A stretch of DNA of 64,000 nt from Archivesica marissinica (Eukaryota > Mollusca > Bivalvia > Venerida > Vesicomyidae): assembly GCA_014843695.1 (NCBI GenBank), contig CM026386.1, forward strand, positions 11,163,814 to 11,227,813, read 5' to 3'. The position numbers and the translations under genes were made by a program. The notes beneath the pieces are model-generated. The model did not search any database and had not been told where the DNA came from. It saw only the letters and a list, made by a program, of their open reading frames with translations. Every line of letters begins with the position of its first letter. Position 1 is the stretch's first letter. This document shows positions 28,621 to 40,600 of the stretch, in pieces.

Positions 28621-29093
28621 GCCTTCAATGCAACAGGTAGTATATACAATACTCGTGGATAGGTCTAGGTTGTTCAATCCAACAGGTAGTATATACAATA
28701 ACCGTGGATATGTTGGTTATAGGTTGTTCAATGCCACAGGTACTATATACAATACTCTGGATGTAACGGGTAGTATATACAATACTCGTAGATAGGTCTA
28801 GATTGTTCAATCTATGACATTTCAATAGACAGGTTTTAATTATAATGTTATTACATACTTTAAGAATCCTCACTGTGGCTAAGCGTGTGCTAATAAAAAG
28901 AATGTTCCGTTACGTGGTCCAGTGGCTGGCACACTGGACTGAACATTCCCACAATAATAACATTATAACATTAACGGTCTGTTGGAATTGACTATAAACA
29001 GAGGTTCGACGTATCGGTACCATACAGAAAACACAGGGCATTTAAAATGATCGGCCTATATATAACTAGTATGTCCCCATTAACAAGTTAGTG
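28621..29093 (+). mobile_element. Dispersed element, copy 2, with four-copy internal minisatellite
   Basis: Contains four diverged units starting at about 28630, 28680, 28735 and 28767. The first is about 50 bp: CAACAGGTAGTATATACAAT, ACTCGTGGAT, then AGGTCTAGGTTGTTCAATC. The last is shortened to about 31 bp and matches the unit of the large array at 9378-22095. To the right, 28805-29093 aligns with 22140-22371, the right flank of that array. This copy therefore shows what the array looked like before expansion. No protein is encoded. Confidence 0.75.
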
Positions 29094-29479
29094 GTGGATT
29101 TGTAAAATACTGGTAATATCATTTATAATAATTTCACGAAACAAACGTTATTTTGCATCAAAAATGAATGTGCAGCATATCCAGATGGCACAGTGGATCT
29201 TTAACAATCGTACAATGATTTCAGTTCCCTACTGTTGTACAATTATTATTTGGCATCAATGTGCTTATGGTGAATGTGTTCATCTTTCCTGTATAACAAT
29301 CTTAAATCCTTAAAGAAAGGAGAATTTCCGAGTGTGTTCTTCTAATGTGTTTCGTTCCAGTTCTATGACCCTTTCTAGATTGATTACTATATCTAGATAC
29401 CTTTTTTATGGTAAAAGTGTATTCTCGAATCTTAACAATTAGGAAAGGGAGCTCTATAAATCTTGAATGTACATTTCCA

Positions 29480-30210
29480 AAAAGTATGTTAAATACTTTC
29501 TATATTCATACTACAAATGTAACATATATTAATTGGTGTTCATATAAGCAGTTATTACAAATGCTCTTCGTTCTTCATAAAATGAAAGAAACTTACGATT
29601 TAGAATGGACTTGTTTTAATAGTTGGTATATATATTTTATTCCTCTGTAAAACCAATTTTTCATAAATACTGTCTTACCTTCTGTTTTCATATCCGAGTA
29701 GTTTCACGTGATATACTTCCTCACAGCATTTTCTCGAAATCGCAGCGTACTTCAAACCATGCATACAAAACTGTCTTTCGGAACCACGTACATTTATTAT
29801 CTGCTAATGAAATTGTGCATCGAAATATAAACTATCCCCCAAATGTTTGAAAGGGTGATTCAAAGACACATTTTAGCAACCCTTTGTTATCTAAATTGTT
29901 GCATTGAATTGATTACAGTTTATTTGCCTATGATTATAGCAATGCTTTTAATATCTGTATAACATGCACTGGCGAGTACGTCCATACAATTAATAAAAAG
30001 CGGATGATAGAGGGACACCTTGTATTACACCTCTTTCAATCTGAAACGATTCCGATTTAATAGTGTGGCCGTTATTTATTATTATACCCTTTACATTATT
30101 GTAGAATAAGTTTACCAATTTAATAATATTCTGCGCAATGTTAAAAGGTTGTAGATATTTTAATACCAAATCATGGCTAAGGCTGTTGAGTGCCTTTTCG
30201 TAATCCGTTC
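29480..30210 (-). pseudogene. LINE ORF2 3' portion: reverse transcriptase core and C-terminal region, decayed
   Basis: Read from 30210 downward, the minus strand gives DYEKALNSLSHDLVLKYLQP, then NIIKLVNLFYNNVKGIIINN, ESFQIERGVIQGVPLSS and CMDVLASACYTDIKSIAI. This is the usual order of reverse transcriptase motifs in L1-like elements (D-EKAFDS, then RGVRQGCPLSP). The YADD catalytic segment that should follow is missing, so there is an internal deletion. Further down, MKNWFYRGIKYI (29664-29629) and LNRKFLSFYEERRAF (about 29608-29560) match the C-terminal region of L1-type ORF2. Stops and frameshifts make it inactive. Its position relative to the 5' half at 22372-23727 is wrong for one interrupted minus-strand copy, so they are likely separate insertions. 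Confidence 0.8.
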
Positions 30211-31559
30211 AATGCTTTATTTTATTACAATCGGCCAAACATAAATTATTATTCTGCAAACACAGTTTAGGATCGAGACTTCAACTTGCATATAATGCAA
30301 GTCACTCATGTGAACCTCAGTACGCCTACACTACAGTAAATTATCTTACGTATTTACAGATAACCTGTTAACTTTGATAAAAACATATGTTTATATTCAT
30401 CTTCACCTCTGGATAGGATCGAGATTAAGACTTGCATCAGATGAAATCGGTCCGGTGAAACTCTGTACACCTATACCTCAGTACATTCAATATATACTTA
30501 CAAATAGCATGTAAACTAGAATCAACGATATTTCTAAATACCGATATTCAACTCACGATAGCACAAATCACAACAAGTGTCTCATAAATGTCTGCTTTGT
30601 TAATGTTTTATTTATAGCCACACCGTCAATAGCTAACGATCATATAGTGATTTTACACATTGCATGGTGGAGGAAGTGCTCTGGCCCCTTCTCAGAATGA
30701 ATTCATAGGGAGATAGGGAGAAGCCTGCGGACTCATTTGAAAACACTTCTCCCTGAGATCAAAAGAGGGAGAATTAAGGCAGTCAGGGCGACTACTTCTC
30801 CCAATTTGACCTCCAGTTTTAACCCATAGAGAGCCATGTCAAGTTGTGCTCTACGGTGCATAAATACAGTCCATGTTTCAATGCATCTAACAACACAATT
30901 GACGAGGCTTGAGCTAATGGACTTAGACTTAGACTTGCATAATATGTAATCTGTCCAGGCAACCGGTAGCGACGATAACTAAAACACACACTCAGCTATA
31001 GCTATTTTATGTGTATACATACCACTTTACTGTTAAACATGTTACGGTACAAATGCAAGGACTGTAATGTTTGTTTGCAAAATTGTTTTAGTATTAATGA
31101 ACTCTAATAGTGCTTTCTTGAAGTTCCCATTCCATTACATGCTAGTAAAAGAACACATGTTATGGAGCCAAGATCAATCGATGTAACAAGCCAGTTATTA
31201 AAATTGGACCAAGATTGTATGAAGACATCCGCTGCTTCAGATTTATACTGGAAAAACAATGAGTTCAATATGTTCTAATTTTCTATTTTGTAACTAACTA
31301 ATCTACATTTATCTATATCTAATGAATGTAAAATATTACATACTGACTTCCCTTTCATATTCCCTCTGGTGTAGCTAACCTCATATCTCGCGTGAGGACT
31401 ACCTTACACGTACAGCAATATGCTTCTATTCCGATGAATATCTGGATATATGACTTCAGATAACAGTAGTCTTGCGCTGAAAATTGCTGACACGCCCTTT
31501 GTTGTTCATCATAAGAATAACTGAATACCCTTGTTCGTGTACTAAGCAACCTGTTGTTG
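30211..31559. other. Non-coding region with old diverged repeats
   Basis: Two diverged copies of a unit about 146 bp long begin at 30269 and 30415 (shared start AGGATCGAGA, later CAGTA and CTTACAAAT-like blocks). A third partial match is at about 30930 (AGACTTGCATAATATG). No coding frame with recognisable content is present. Confidence 0.5.
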
Positions 31560-31880
31560 AACCTGGAATGATCCATACAAACGAGTACTCGTTTTTAAAA
31601 CACTGTAGTGACGTCATACCTTTATACTTGGAGTCCATTATTATTAATATTGGACTGCTGTCAAAAAGCCAGAGTATCATTTTAAATCACACGCTTAAAT
31701 GTACGGAATTAACACTTTTAATTTGTAGTATATTGTTATATGAGTGTGTGCTTTAAGTAAGATATAAGCCTCAAACGGATCCACTATGTTAAATATTGAT
31801 ACTGTGTTCGGCGCACGCGCCTCACGGTCCAATAGTTTACATATTGGATCGTTTATGGTTTATATCCTATACATATATTA
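31560..31880 (-). mobile_element. Dispersed element in inverted orientation to 45900-46180, containing a MITE-like palindrome
   Basis: The reverse complement of this stretch aligns with 45900-46180. Shared blocks are TGACAGCAGTCCAATATTAA, GGTATGACGTCAC, CAGTGTTTTAAA, and GAGGCTTATATCTTACTTAA in the other orientation. Within it, 31756-31783 and 31845-31873 form imperfect inverted repeats of about 28 bp (AGATATAAGCC and GATCCA at matching positions), which is what a short MITE looks like. No transposase is encoded. Confidence 0.65.
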
Positions 31881-32404
31881 TCACTCACAGTGAACAGCGA
31901 TAGGAGAAATGCTAATGTTATTTGTTTTGTAAATAAATTCTGAATTGAATTGACAAGTTTGTTCAGTACTAATAATTTGTGTTAAAACACTTTTCAGTCT
32001 GGTTTGGTAGTAATTTTATAATATATAGATTGGCGATCAGTGCTTTATTGGAATGCGGACATATTCCTCCCGGACATATGCTCCCATAGTCCAAATATTT
32101 AACATGTGAACAGCATTCGTCCAGTTCCCCCAACTTACCATGAACTCAAGGTATATCATTAGCTCTAAGTAGAAATATATGTTGGTTTGGACATTAATGT
32201 ACTTCAATGGTTGTCATATCGCCCTCGGATGAATATCGCCCTGCTGGGTCCATAGAGCAACGTATATACCACCATATAGTGTTGACATCATGTATACCCA
32301 AAAATAAGTATCAAATGAAGACAAAATATATATTTTAGTACAAGTACAGCAATTGTTGAATTATCCTTAACACAGCATAATTAATGGCTGTTGTACCCAA
32401 TGTA
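31881..32404. other. Intergenic, nothing recognised
   Basis: AT-rich sequence without long frames, tandem repeats or clear inverted repeats. The right end leads into the 55-bp minisatellite at 32405. Confidence 0.4.
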
Positions 32405-32870
32405 CTTGTGGGTAAGTTTACAAATGACACATGAATTCTCATTATGTAAGTGGTTGGTACAGTGTAGTTTACTTACAAATGACACATGAGTTTCCACTAT
32501 GTAAGTGGCTGGTACAGTGTAGTTTACTTACAAATGACACATGAATCTTCACTATGTAAGTGGCTGGTACAGGGTAGTTTATTTACAAATGACACATTAG
32601 TTTCCACTATGTAAGTGGCTGGTACAGGGTAGTTTATTTACAAATGACACATCAGTTTCCACTATGTAAGTGGCTGGTACAGGGTAGTTTACTTACAAAT
32701 GACACATTAGTTTCCATTATGTAAGTGGCTGGTACAGGGTAGTTTACTTACAAATGACACATGAATCCTCACTATGTAAGTGGCTGGTACAGGGTAGTTT
32801 ATTTACAAATGACACATGAGTTTCCACTTTGTAAGTGGCTGGTACAGGGCAGTGTACAAATGAAAGACCA
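32405..32870. repeat. 55-bp minisatellite, family C (about 8 copies)
   Basis: Tandem unit of exactly 55 bp with core ATGTAAGTGGCTGGTACAGG followed by GTAGTTTACTTACAAATGAC; unit starts are at 32422, 32477, 32532 and so on. Copies differ by a few substitutions (TTTATTTAC, TTAGTTTCC, GAATCCTC). The block GTACAGGGTAGTTTA loosely resembles GTACAAGGTAAAGTTTA of family A and the period is the same, but overall homology is not convincing. Confidence 0.95.
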
Positions 32871-33440
32871 GCCTTAGATATACACACATATATTCGGTCA
32901 TCTAACGTTTTATTTGGTGAATAGCTTTTAGTGTCAGTCTCCTTTACAGCGGGTGGAATAGTATCACTAAGTAAAGTGATCATTTTTAATATAGTGCAAA
33001 TGTCTAATCTTAGATTGCATAACATATTTTTAAAATAAAATAACTTTCACTGGCATGTGATTTCAACATGGCGTCGAAAAAAGGGCATATTTTCGACAGA
33101 CCTATGAAATGCATGTAAAGTAAATGCCGATTACAGTTAAGTTCCAAAAAGGTATTGCATTTGGGTATAGTAATAATTGTTACCTGAAACTTAGGAACAC
33201 AAACAAATACGATTACTCTTCAATATGAGGTAAGTCGTGACATGCAGAGAAATGAGAAATAGTAGTGTGGAGGATGACACTCCACTGTCTGGCTTCTGTT
33301 TTTTTTTTACCTGATGTGCATTTTTCAGTGCACATGGTGAATATAGTAGCCAGGTTGAATTTGACAAAAACAACCGATGAAACAGATACACAAATTTAAT
33401 GATCTGCAATAACATTCTACAATTGTTTTCTTTTCTATAG
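32871..33440. other. Probable intron or upstream sequence of the sulfotransferase exon
   Basis: No frame with recognisable content. The 3' end (33421-33440) is a pyrimidine-rich tract ending in TTCTTTTCTATAG, a good splice acceptor for the exon that follows. No upstream exon carrying a start and membrane anchor could be identified. Confidence 0.5.
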
Positions 33441-33612
33441 ACACCGTCGTAATGGATGAAAACACGCAAGTCTTGCACGTTCTAATATTAACGTACATGC
33501 GCAGTGGGTCCAGTTTGAGCGGAGATATCCTGCAGCAGATTAAAGAGTCCTTCTACGTGTTCGAACCCTTTCATATGATAGAACAGGCCATTAAGCATGG
33601 CCATAGCATGGA
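33441..33612 (+). CDS. Carbohydrate sulfotransferase, PAPS-binding exon, partial (gene 1)
   Basis: An exon following acceptor TTTTCTATAG. It is entered with two bases completing a codon and translates through VMDENTQVLHV, LILTYMRSGSSLSGDILQQ and FYVFEPFHMIEQAI before being cut by the assembly gap. RSGSS within TYMRSGSSLSGD is the 5'-phosphosulfate-binding loop of the membrane-bound Golgi sulfotransferases (CHST1/3-like). These move sulfate from PAPS to sugars of glycosaminoglycans or glycoproteins in the Golgi lumen. Over the core 20 residues, 19 match the exon at 46201, and the entry phase is identical, so the two are paralogous exons. The exon end, later exons and start are not seen. ATG 33452 is in frame, but the acceptor and the paralogue argue that it is internal. 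It could belong to a separate tandem gene or be an alternative exon of the gene at 46201-57841. Confidence 0.8.
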
Positions 33613-34612
33613 NNNNNNNNNNNNNNNNNNNNNNNNNNNNNNNNNNNNNNNNNNNNNNNNNNNNNNNNNNNNNNNNNNNNNNNNNNNNNNNNNNNNNNNN
33701 NNNNNNNNNNNNNNNNNNNNNNNNNNNNNNNNNNNNNNNNNNNNNNNNNNNNNNNNNNNNNNNNNNNNNNNNNNNNNNNNNNNNNNNNNNNNNNNNNNNN
33801 NNNNNNNNNNNNNNNNNNNNNNNNNNNNNNNNNNNNNNNNNNNNNNNNNNNNNNNNNNNNNNNNNNNNNNNNNNNNNNNNNNNNNNNNNNNNNNNNNNNN
33901 NNNNNNNNNNNNNNNNNNNNNNNNNNNNNNNNNNNNNNNNNNNNNNNNNNNNNNNNNNNNNNNNNNNNNNNNNNNNNNNNNNNNNNNNNNNNNNNNNNNN
34001 NNNNNNNNNNNNNNNNNNNNNNNNNNNNNNNNNNNNNNNNNNNNNNNNNNNNNNNNNNNNNNNNNNNNNNNNNNNNNNNNNNNNNNNNNNNNNNNNNNNN
34101 NNNNNNNNNNNNNNNNNNNNNNNNNNNNNNNNNNNNNNNNNNNNNNNNNNNNNNNNNNNNNNNNNNNNNNNNNNNNNNNNNNNNNNNNNNNNNNNNNNNN
34201 NNNNNNNNNNNNNNNNNNNNNNNNNNNNNNNNNNNNNNNNNNNNNNNNNNNNNNNNNNNNNNNNNNNNNNNNNNNNNNNNNNNNNNNNNNNNNNNNNNNN
34301 NNNNNNNNNNNNNNNNNNNNNNNNNNNNNNNNNNNNNNNNNNNNNNNNNNNNNNNNNNNNNNNNNNNNNNNNNNNNNNNNNNNNNNNNNNNNNNNNNNNN
34401 NNNNNNNNNNNNNNNNNNNNNNNNNNNNNNNNNNNNNNNNNNNNNNNNNNNNNNNNNNNNNNNNNNNNNNNNNNNNNNNNNNNNNNNNNNNNNNNNNNNN
34501 NNNNNNNNNNNNNNNNNNNNNNNNNNNNNNNNNNNNNNNNNNNNNNNNNNNNNNNNNNNNNNNNNNNNNNNNNNNNNNNNNNNNNNNNNNNNNNNNNNNN
34601 NNNNNNNNNNNN
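33613..34612. other. Assembly gap (1000 N)
   Basis: Exactly 1000 N. A coding exon breaks off on its left and family A satellite begins on its right. The adjacency of gene and satellite, and the order of the two sides, depends on scaffolding and should be treated as provisional. Confidence 0.99.
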
Positions 34613-37600
34613 ACATAACGACCACGTTTATAGTACAAGGTAAAGTTTATTAATATATCGCTGCCCAACATAACGACCACGTTTATAGTACAAGGTAAAG
34701 TTTATTAATCTATCGCTGCCCAACATAACGACCACGTTTATAGTACAAGGTAAAGTTTATTAATCTATCGCTGCCCAACATAACGACCACGTTTATAGTA
34801 CAAGGTAAAGTTTATTAATCTATCGCTGCCCAACATAACGACAACGTTTATAGTACAAGGTAAAGTTTATAGTACACGGTAAAGTTTATTAATACATACC
34901 ACCACAACATAACGACCACGTTTATAGTACAAGGTAAAGTTTATTAATACATACCACCCCAACATAACGACCACGTTTATAGTACAAGGTAAAGTTTATT
35001 AATACATACCACCCCAACATAACGACCACGTTTATAGTACAAGGTAAAGTTTATTAATCTATCGCTGCCCAACATAACGACCACATTTATAGTACAAGGT
35101 AAAGTTTATTAATACATACTACCCCAACATAATGACCACGTTTATAGTACAAGGTAAAGTTTATTAATACATACCACCCCAACATAACGACCACGTTTAT
35201 AGTACAAGGTAAAGTTTATTAATCTATCGCTGTCCAACATAACGACCACGTTCATAGTACAAGGTAAAGTTTATTAATACATACCACCCCAACATAACGA
35301 CCACGTTTATAGTACAAGGTAAAGTTTATTAATACATACCACCCCAACATAACGACCACGTTTATAGTACAAGGTAAAGTTTATTAATCTATCGCTGCCC
35401 AACATAACGACCACATTTATAGTACAAGGTAAAGTTTATTAATACATACTACCCCAACATAATGACCACGTTTATAGTACAAGGTAAAGTTTATTAATAC
35501 ATACCACCCCAACATAACGACCACGTTTATAGTACAAGGTAAAGTTTATTAATCTATCGCTGTCCAACATAACGACCACGTTCATAGTACAAGGTAACGT
35601 TTATTAATACATACCACCCCAACATAGCGATCACGTTTATAGTACAAGGTAAAGTTTATTAATACATACCACCCCAACATAACGACCACGTTTATAGTGC
35701 AAGGTACAGTTTATTAATCTATCGCTGCCCAACATAACGACCACGTTTATAGTACAAGGTACAGTTTATTAATACATACCACCCCAACATAACGACCACG
35801 TTTATAGTGCAAGGTAAAGTTTATTAATCTATCGCTGCCCAACATAACGACCACGTTTATAGTACAAGGTACAGTTTATTAATACATACCACCCCAACAT
35901 AACGACCACGTTTATAGTACAAGGTACAGTTTATTAATACATACCACCCCAACATAACGACCACGTTTATAGTACAAGGTAAAGTTTATAGTACACGGTA
36001 AAGTTTATTAACACATACTACCCCAACATAACGACCACGTTTATAGTACAAGGTAAAGTTTATTAATCTATCGCTGCCCAACATAACGACCACATTTATA
36101 GTACAAGGTAAAGTTTATAGTACACGGTAAAGTTTATTAACACATACTACCCCAACATAACGACCACGTTTATAGTACAAGGTAAAGTTTATTAATCTAT
36201 CGCTGCCCAACATAACGACCACGTTTATAGTACAAGGTAAAGTTTATTAATCTATCGCTGCCCAACATAACGACCACGTTTATAGTACACGGTAAAGTTT
36301 ATTAATATATCGCTGCCCAACATAACGACCACATTTATAGTACAAGGTAAAGTTTATTAATCTATCGCTACCCAACATAACGACCACGTTTATAGTACAA
36401 GGTAAAGTTTATTAATACATACCACCCCAACATAACGACCACGTTTATAGTACAAGGTAAAGTTTATTAATCTATCGCTACCCAACATAACGACCACGTT
36501 TATAGTACAAGGTAAAGTTTATTAATCTATCGCTGCCCAACATAACGACCACATTTATAGTACAAGGTAAAGTTTATTAATACATACCACCCCAACATAA
36601 CGACCACATTTATAGTACAAGGTAAAGTGTATTAATACATACCACCCCAACATAACGACCACGTTTATAGTACAAGGTAAAGTTTATTAATATATCGCTG
36701 CCCAACATAACGACCACGTTTATAGTACACGGTAAAGTTTATTAATATATCGCTGCCCAACATAACGACCACATTTATAGTACAAGGTAAAGTTTATTAA
36801 TCTATCGCTACCCAACATAACGACCAGGTTTATAGTACAAGGTAAAGTTTATTAATACATACCACCCCAACATAACGACCACGTTTATAGTACAAGGTAA
36901 AGTTTATTAATCTATCGCTACCCAACATAACGACCACGTTTATAGTACAAGGTAAAGTTTATTAATCTATCGCTGCCCAACATAACGACCACATTTATAG
37001 TACAAGGTAAAGTTTATTAATACATACCACCCCAACATAACGACCACATTTATAGTACAAGGTAAAGTTTATTAATACATACCACCCCAACATAACGACC
37101 ACGTTTATAGTACAAGGTAAAGTTTATTAATATATCGCTGCCCAACATAACGACCACGTTTATAGTACAAGGTAAAGTTTATTAATACATACCACCCCAA
37201 CATAACGACCACGTTTATAGTACAAGGTAAAGTTTATTAATACATACCACCCCAACATAACGACCACGTTTATAGTACAAGGTAAAGTTTATTAATACAT
37301 ACCACCCCAACATAACGACCACGTTTATAGTACAAGGTAAAGTTTATTAATCTATCGCTGCCCAACATAACGACCACATTTATAGTACAAGGTAAAGTTT
37401 ATTAATACATACCACCCCAACATAACGACCACGTTTATAGTACAAGGTAAAGTTTATTAATACATACCACCCCAACATAACGACCACGTTTATAGTACAA
37501 GGTAAAGTGTATTAATATATCGCTGCCCAACATAACGACCACGTTTATAGTACAAGGTAAAGTTTATTAATACATACCACCCCAACATAACGACCACGTT

Positions 37601-40600
37601 TATAGTACAAGGTAAAGTTTATTAATATATCGCTGCCCAACATAACGACCACGTTTATAGTACAAGGTAAAGTTTATTAATCTATCGCTGCCCAACATAA
37701 CGACCACGTTTATAGTACAAGGTAAAGTTTATTAATACATACCACCCCAACATAACGACCACGTTTATAGTACAAGGTAAAGTTTATTAATACATACCAC
37801 CCCAACATAACGACCACGTTTATAGTACAAGGTAAAGTTTATTAATCTATCGCTGCCCAACATAACGACCACGTTTATAGTACAAGGTAAAGTTTATTAA
37901 TACATATCACCCCAACATAACGACCACATTTATAGTACAAGGTAAAGTTTATTAATACATACCACCCCAACATAACGACCACGTTTATAGTACAAGGTAA
38001 AGTTTATTAATACATACCACCCCAACATAACGACCACGTTTATAGTACAAGGTAAAGTTTATTAATATATCGCTGCCCAACATAACGACCACGTTTATAG
38101 TACAAGGTAAAGTTTATTAATACATACCACCCCAACATAACGACCACGTTTATAGTACAAGGTAAAGTGTATTAATCTATCGCTGCCCAACATAACGACC
38201 ACGTTTATAGTACAAGGTAAAGTTTATTAATACATACCACCCCAACATAACGACCACGTTTATAGTACAAGGTAAAGTTTATTAATACATACCACCCCAA
38301 CATAACGACCACGTTTATAGTACAAGGTAAAGTTTATTAATACATACCACCCCAACATAACGACCACGTTTATAGTACAAGGTAAAGTTTATTAATACAT
38401 ACCTGCCCAACATAACGACCACGTTTATAGTACAAGGTAAAGTTTATTAATACATACCACCCCAACATAACGACCACGTTTATAGTACAAGGTAAAGTTT
38501 ATTAATATATCGCTGCCCAACATAACGACCACGTTTATAGTACAAGGTAAAGTTTATTAATCTATCGCTACCCAACATAACGACCACGTTTATAGTACAA
38601 GGTAAAGTTTATTAATACATACCACCCCAACATAACGACCACGTTTATAGTACAAGGTAAAGTTTATTAATCTATCGCTACCCAACATAACGACCACGTT
38701 TATAGTACAAGGTAAAGTTTATTAATCTATCGCTGCCCAACATAACGACCACATTTATAGTACAAGGTAAAGTTTATTAATACATACCACCCCAACATAA
38801 CGACCACGTTTATAGTACAAGGTAAAGTTTATTAATATATCGCTGCCCAACATAACGACCACGTTTATAGTACAAGGTAAAGTTTATTAATACATACCAC
38901 CCCAACATAACGACCACGTTTATAGTACAAGGTAAAGTTTATTAATACATACCACCCCAACATAACGACCACGTTTATAGTACAAGGTAAAGTTTATTAA
39001 TACATACCACCCCAACATAACGACCACGTTTATAGTACAAGGTAAAGTTTATTAATCTATCGCTGCCCAACATAACGACCACGTTTATAGTACAAGGTAA
39101 AGTTTATTAATACATCCACCCCAACATAACGACCACGTTTATAGTACAAGGTAAAGTTTATTAATACATACCACCCCAACATAACGACCACGTTTATAGT
39201 ACAAGGTAAAGTTTATTAATACATACCACCCCAACATAACGACCACGTTTATAGTACAAGGTAAAGTTTATTAATACATACCACCCCAACATAACGACCA
39301 CGTTTATAGTACAAGGTAAAGTTTATTAATATATCGCTGCCCAACATAACGACCACGTTTATAGTACAAGGTAAAGTTTATTAATACATACCACCCCAAC
39401 ATAACGACCACGTTTATAGTACAAGGTAAAGTTTATTAATACATACCACCCCAACATAACGACCACGTTTATAGTACAAGGTAAAGTTTATTAATATATC
39501 GCTGCCCAACATAACGACCACGTTTATAGTACAAGGTAAAGTTTATTAATACATACCACCCCAACATAACGACCACGTTTATAGTACAAGGTAAAGTTTA
39601 TTAATACATACCACCCCAACATAACGACCACGTTTATAGTACAAGGTAAAGTTTATTAATACATACCACCCCAACATAACGACCACGTTTATAGTACAAG
39701 GTAAAGTTTATTAATACATACCACCCCAACATAACGACCACGTTTATAGTACAAGGTAAAGTTTATTAATACATACCACCCCAACATAACGACCACGTTT
39801 ATAGTACAAGGTAAAGTTTATTAATACATACCACCCCAACATAACGACCACGTTTATAGTACAAGGTAAAGTTTATTAATCTATCGCTGCCCAACATAAC
39901 GACCACGTTTATAGTACAAGGTAAAGTTTATTAATACATACCACCCCAACATAACGACCACGTTTATAGTACAAGGTAAAGTTTATTAATCTATCGCTGC
40001 CCAACATAACGACCACGTTTATAGTACAAGGTAAAGTTTATTAATACATACCACCCCAACATAACGACCACGTTTATAGTACAAGGTAAAGTTTATTAAT
40101 ACATACCCCCCAACATAACGACCACGTTTATAGTACAAGGTAAAGTGTATTAATATATCGCTGCCCAACATAACGACCACGTTTATAGTACAAGGTAAAG
40201 TTTATTAATCTATCGCTGCCCAACATAACGACCACGTTTATAGTACAAGGTAAAGTTTATTAATCTATCGCTGCCCAACATAACGACCACGTTTATAGTA
40301 CAAGGTAAAGTTTATTAATCTATCGCTGCCCAACATAACGACCACGTTTATAGTACAAGGTAAAGTTTATTAATCTATCGCTGCCCAACATAACGACCAC
40401 GTTTATAGTACAAGGTAAAGTTTATAGTACACGGTAAAGTTTATTAATACATACCACCCCAACATAACGACCACGTTTATAGTACAAGGTAAAGTTTATT
40501 AATACATACCACCCCAACATAACGACCACGTTTATAGTACAAGGTAAAGTTTATTAATCTATCGCTGCCCAACATAACGACCACATTTATAGTACAAGGT

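Noticed and set aside
22372..30210. A single LINE interrupted by later insertions
   Set aside because: Both fragments are on the minus strand, but the 5' half lies at lower coordinates than the 3' half, the reverse of the order required, so they are more likely separate copies.
33571..34680. Long ORFs across the N gap
   Set aside because: They consist of unknown residues over 1000 N and have no content.
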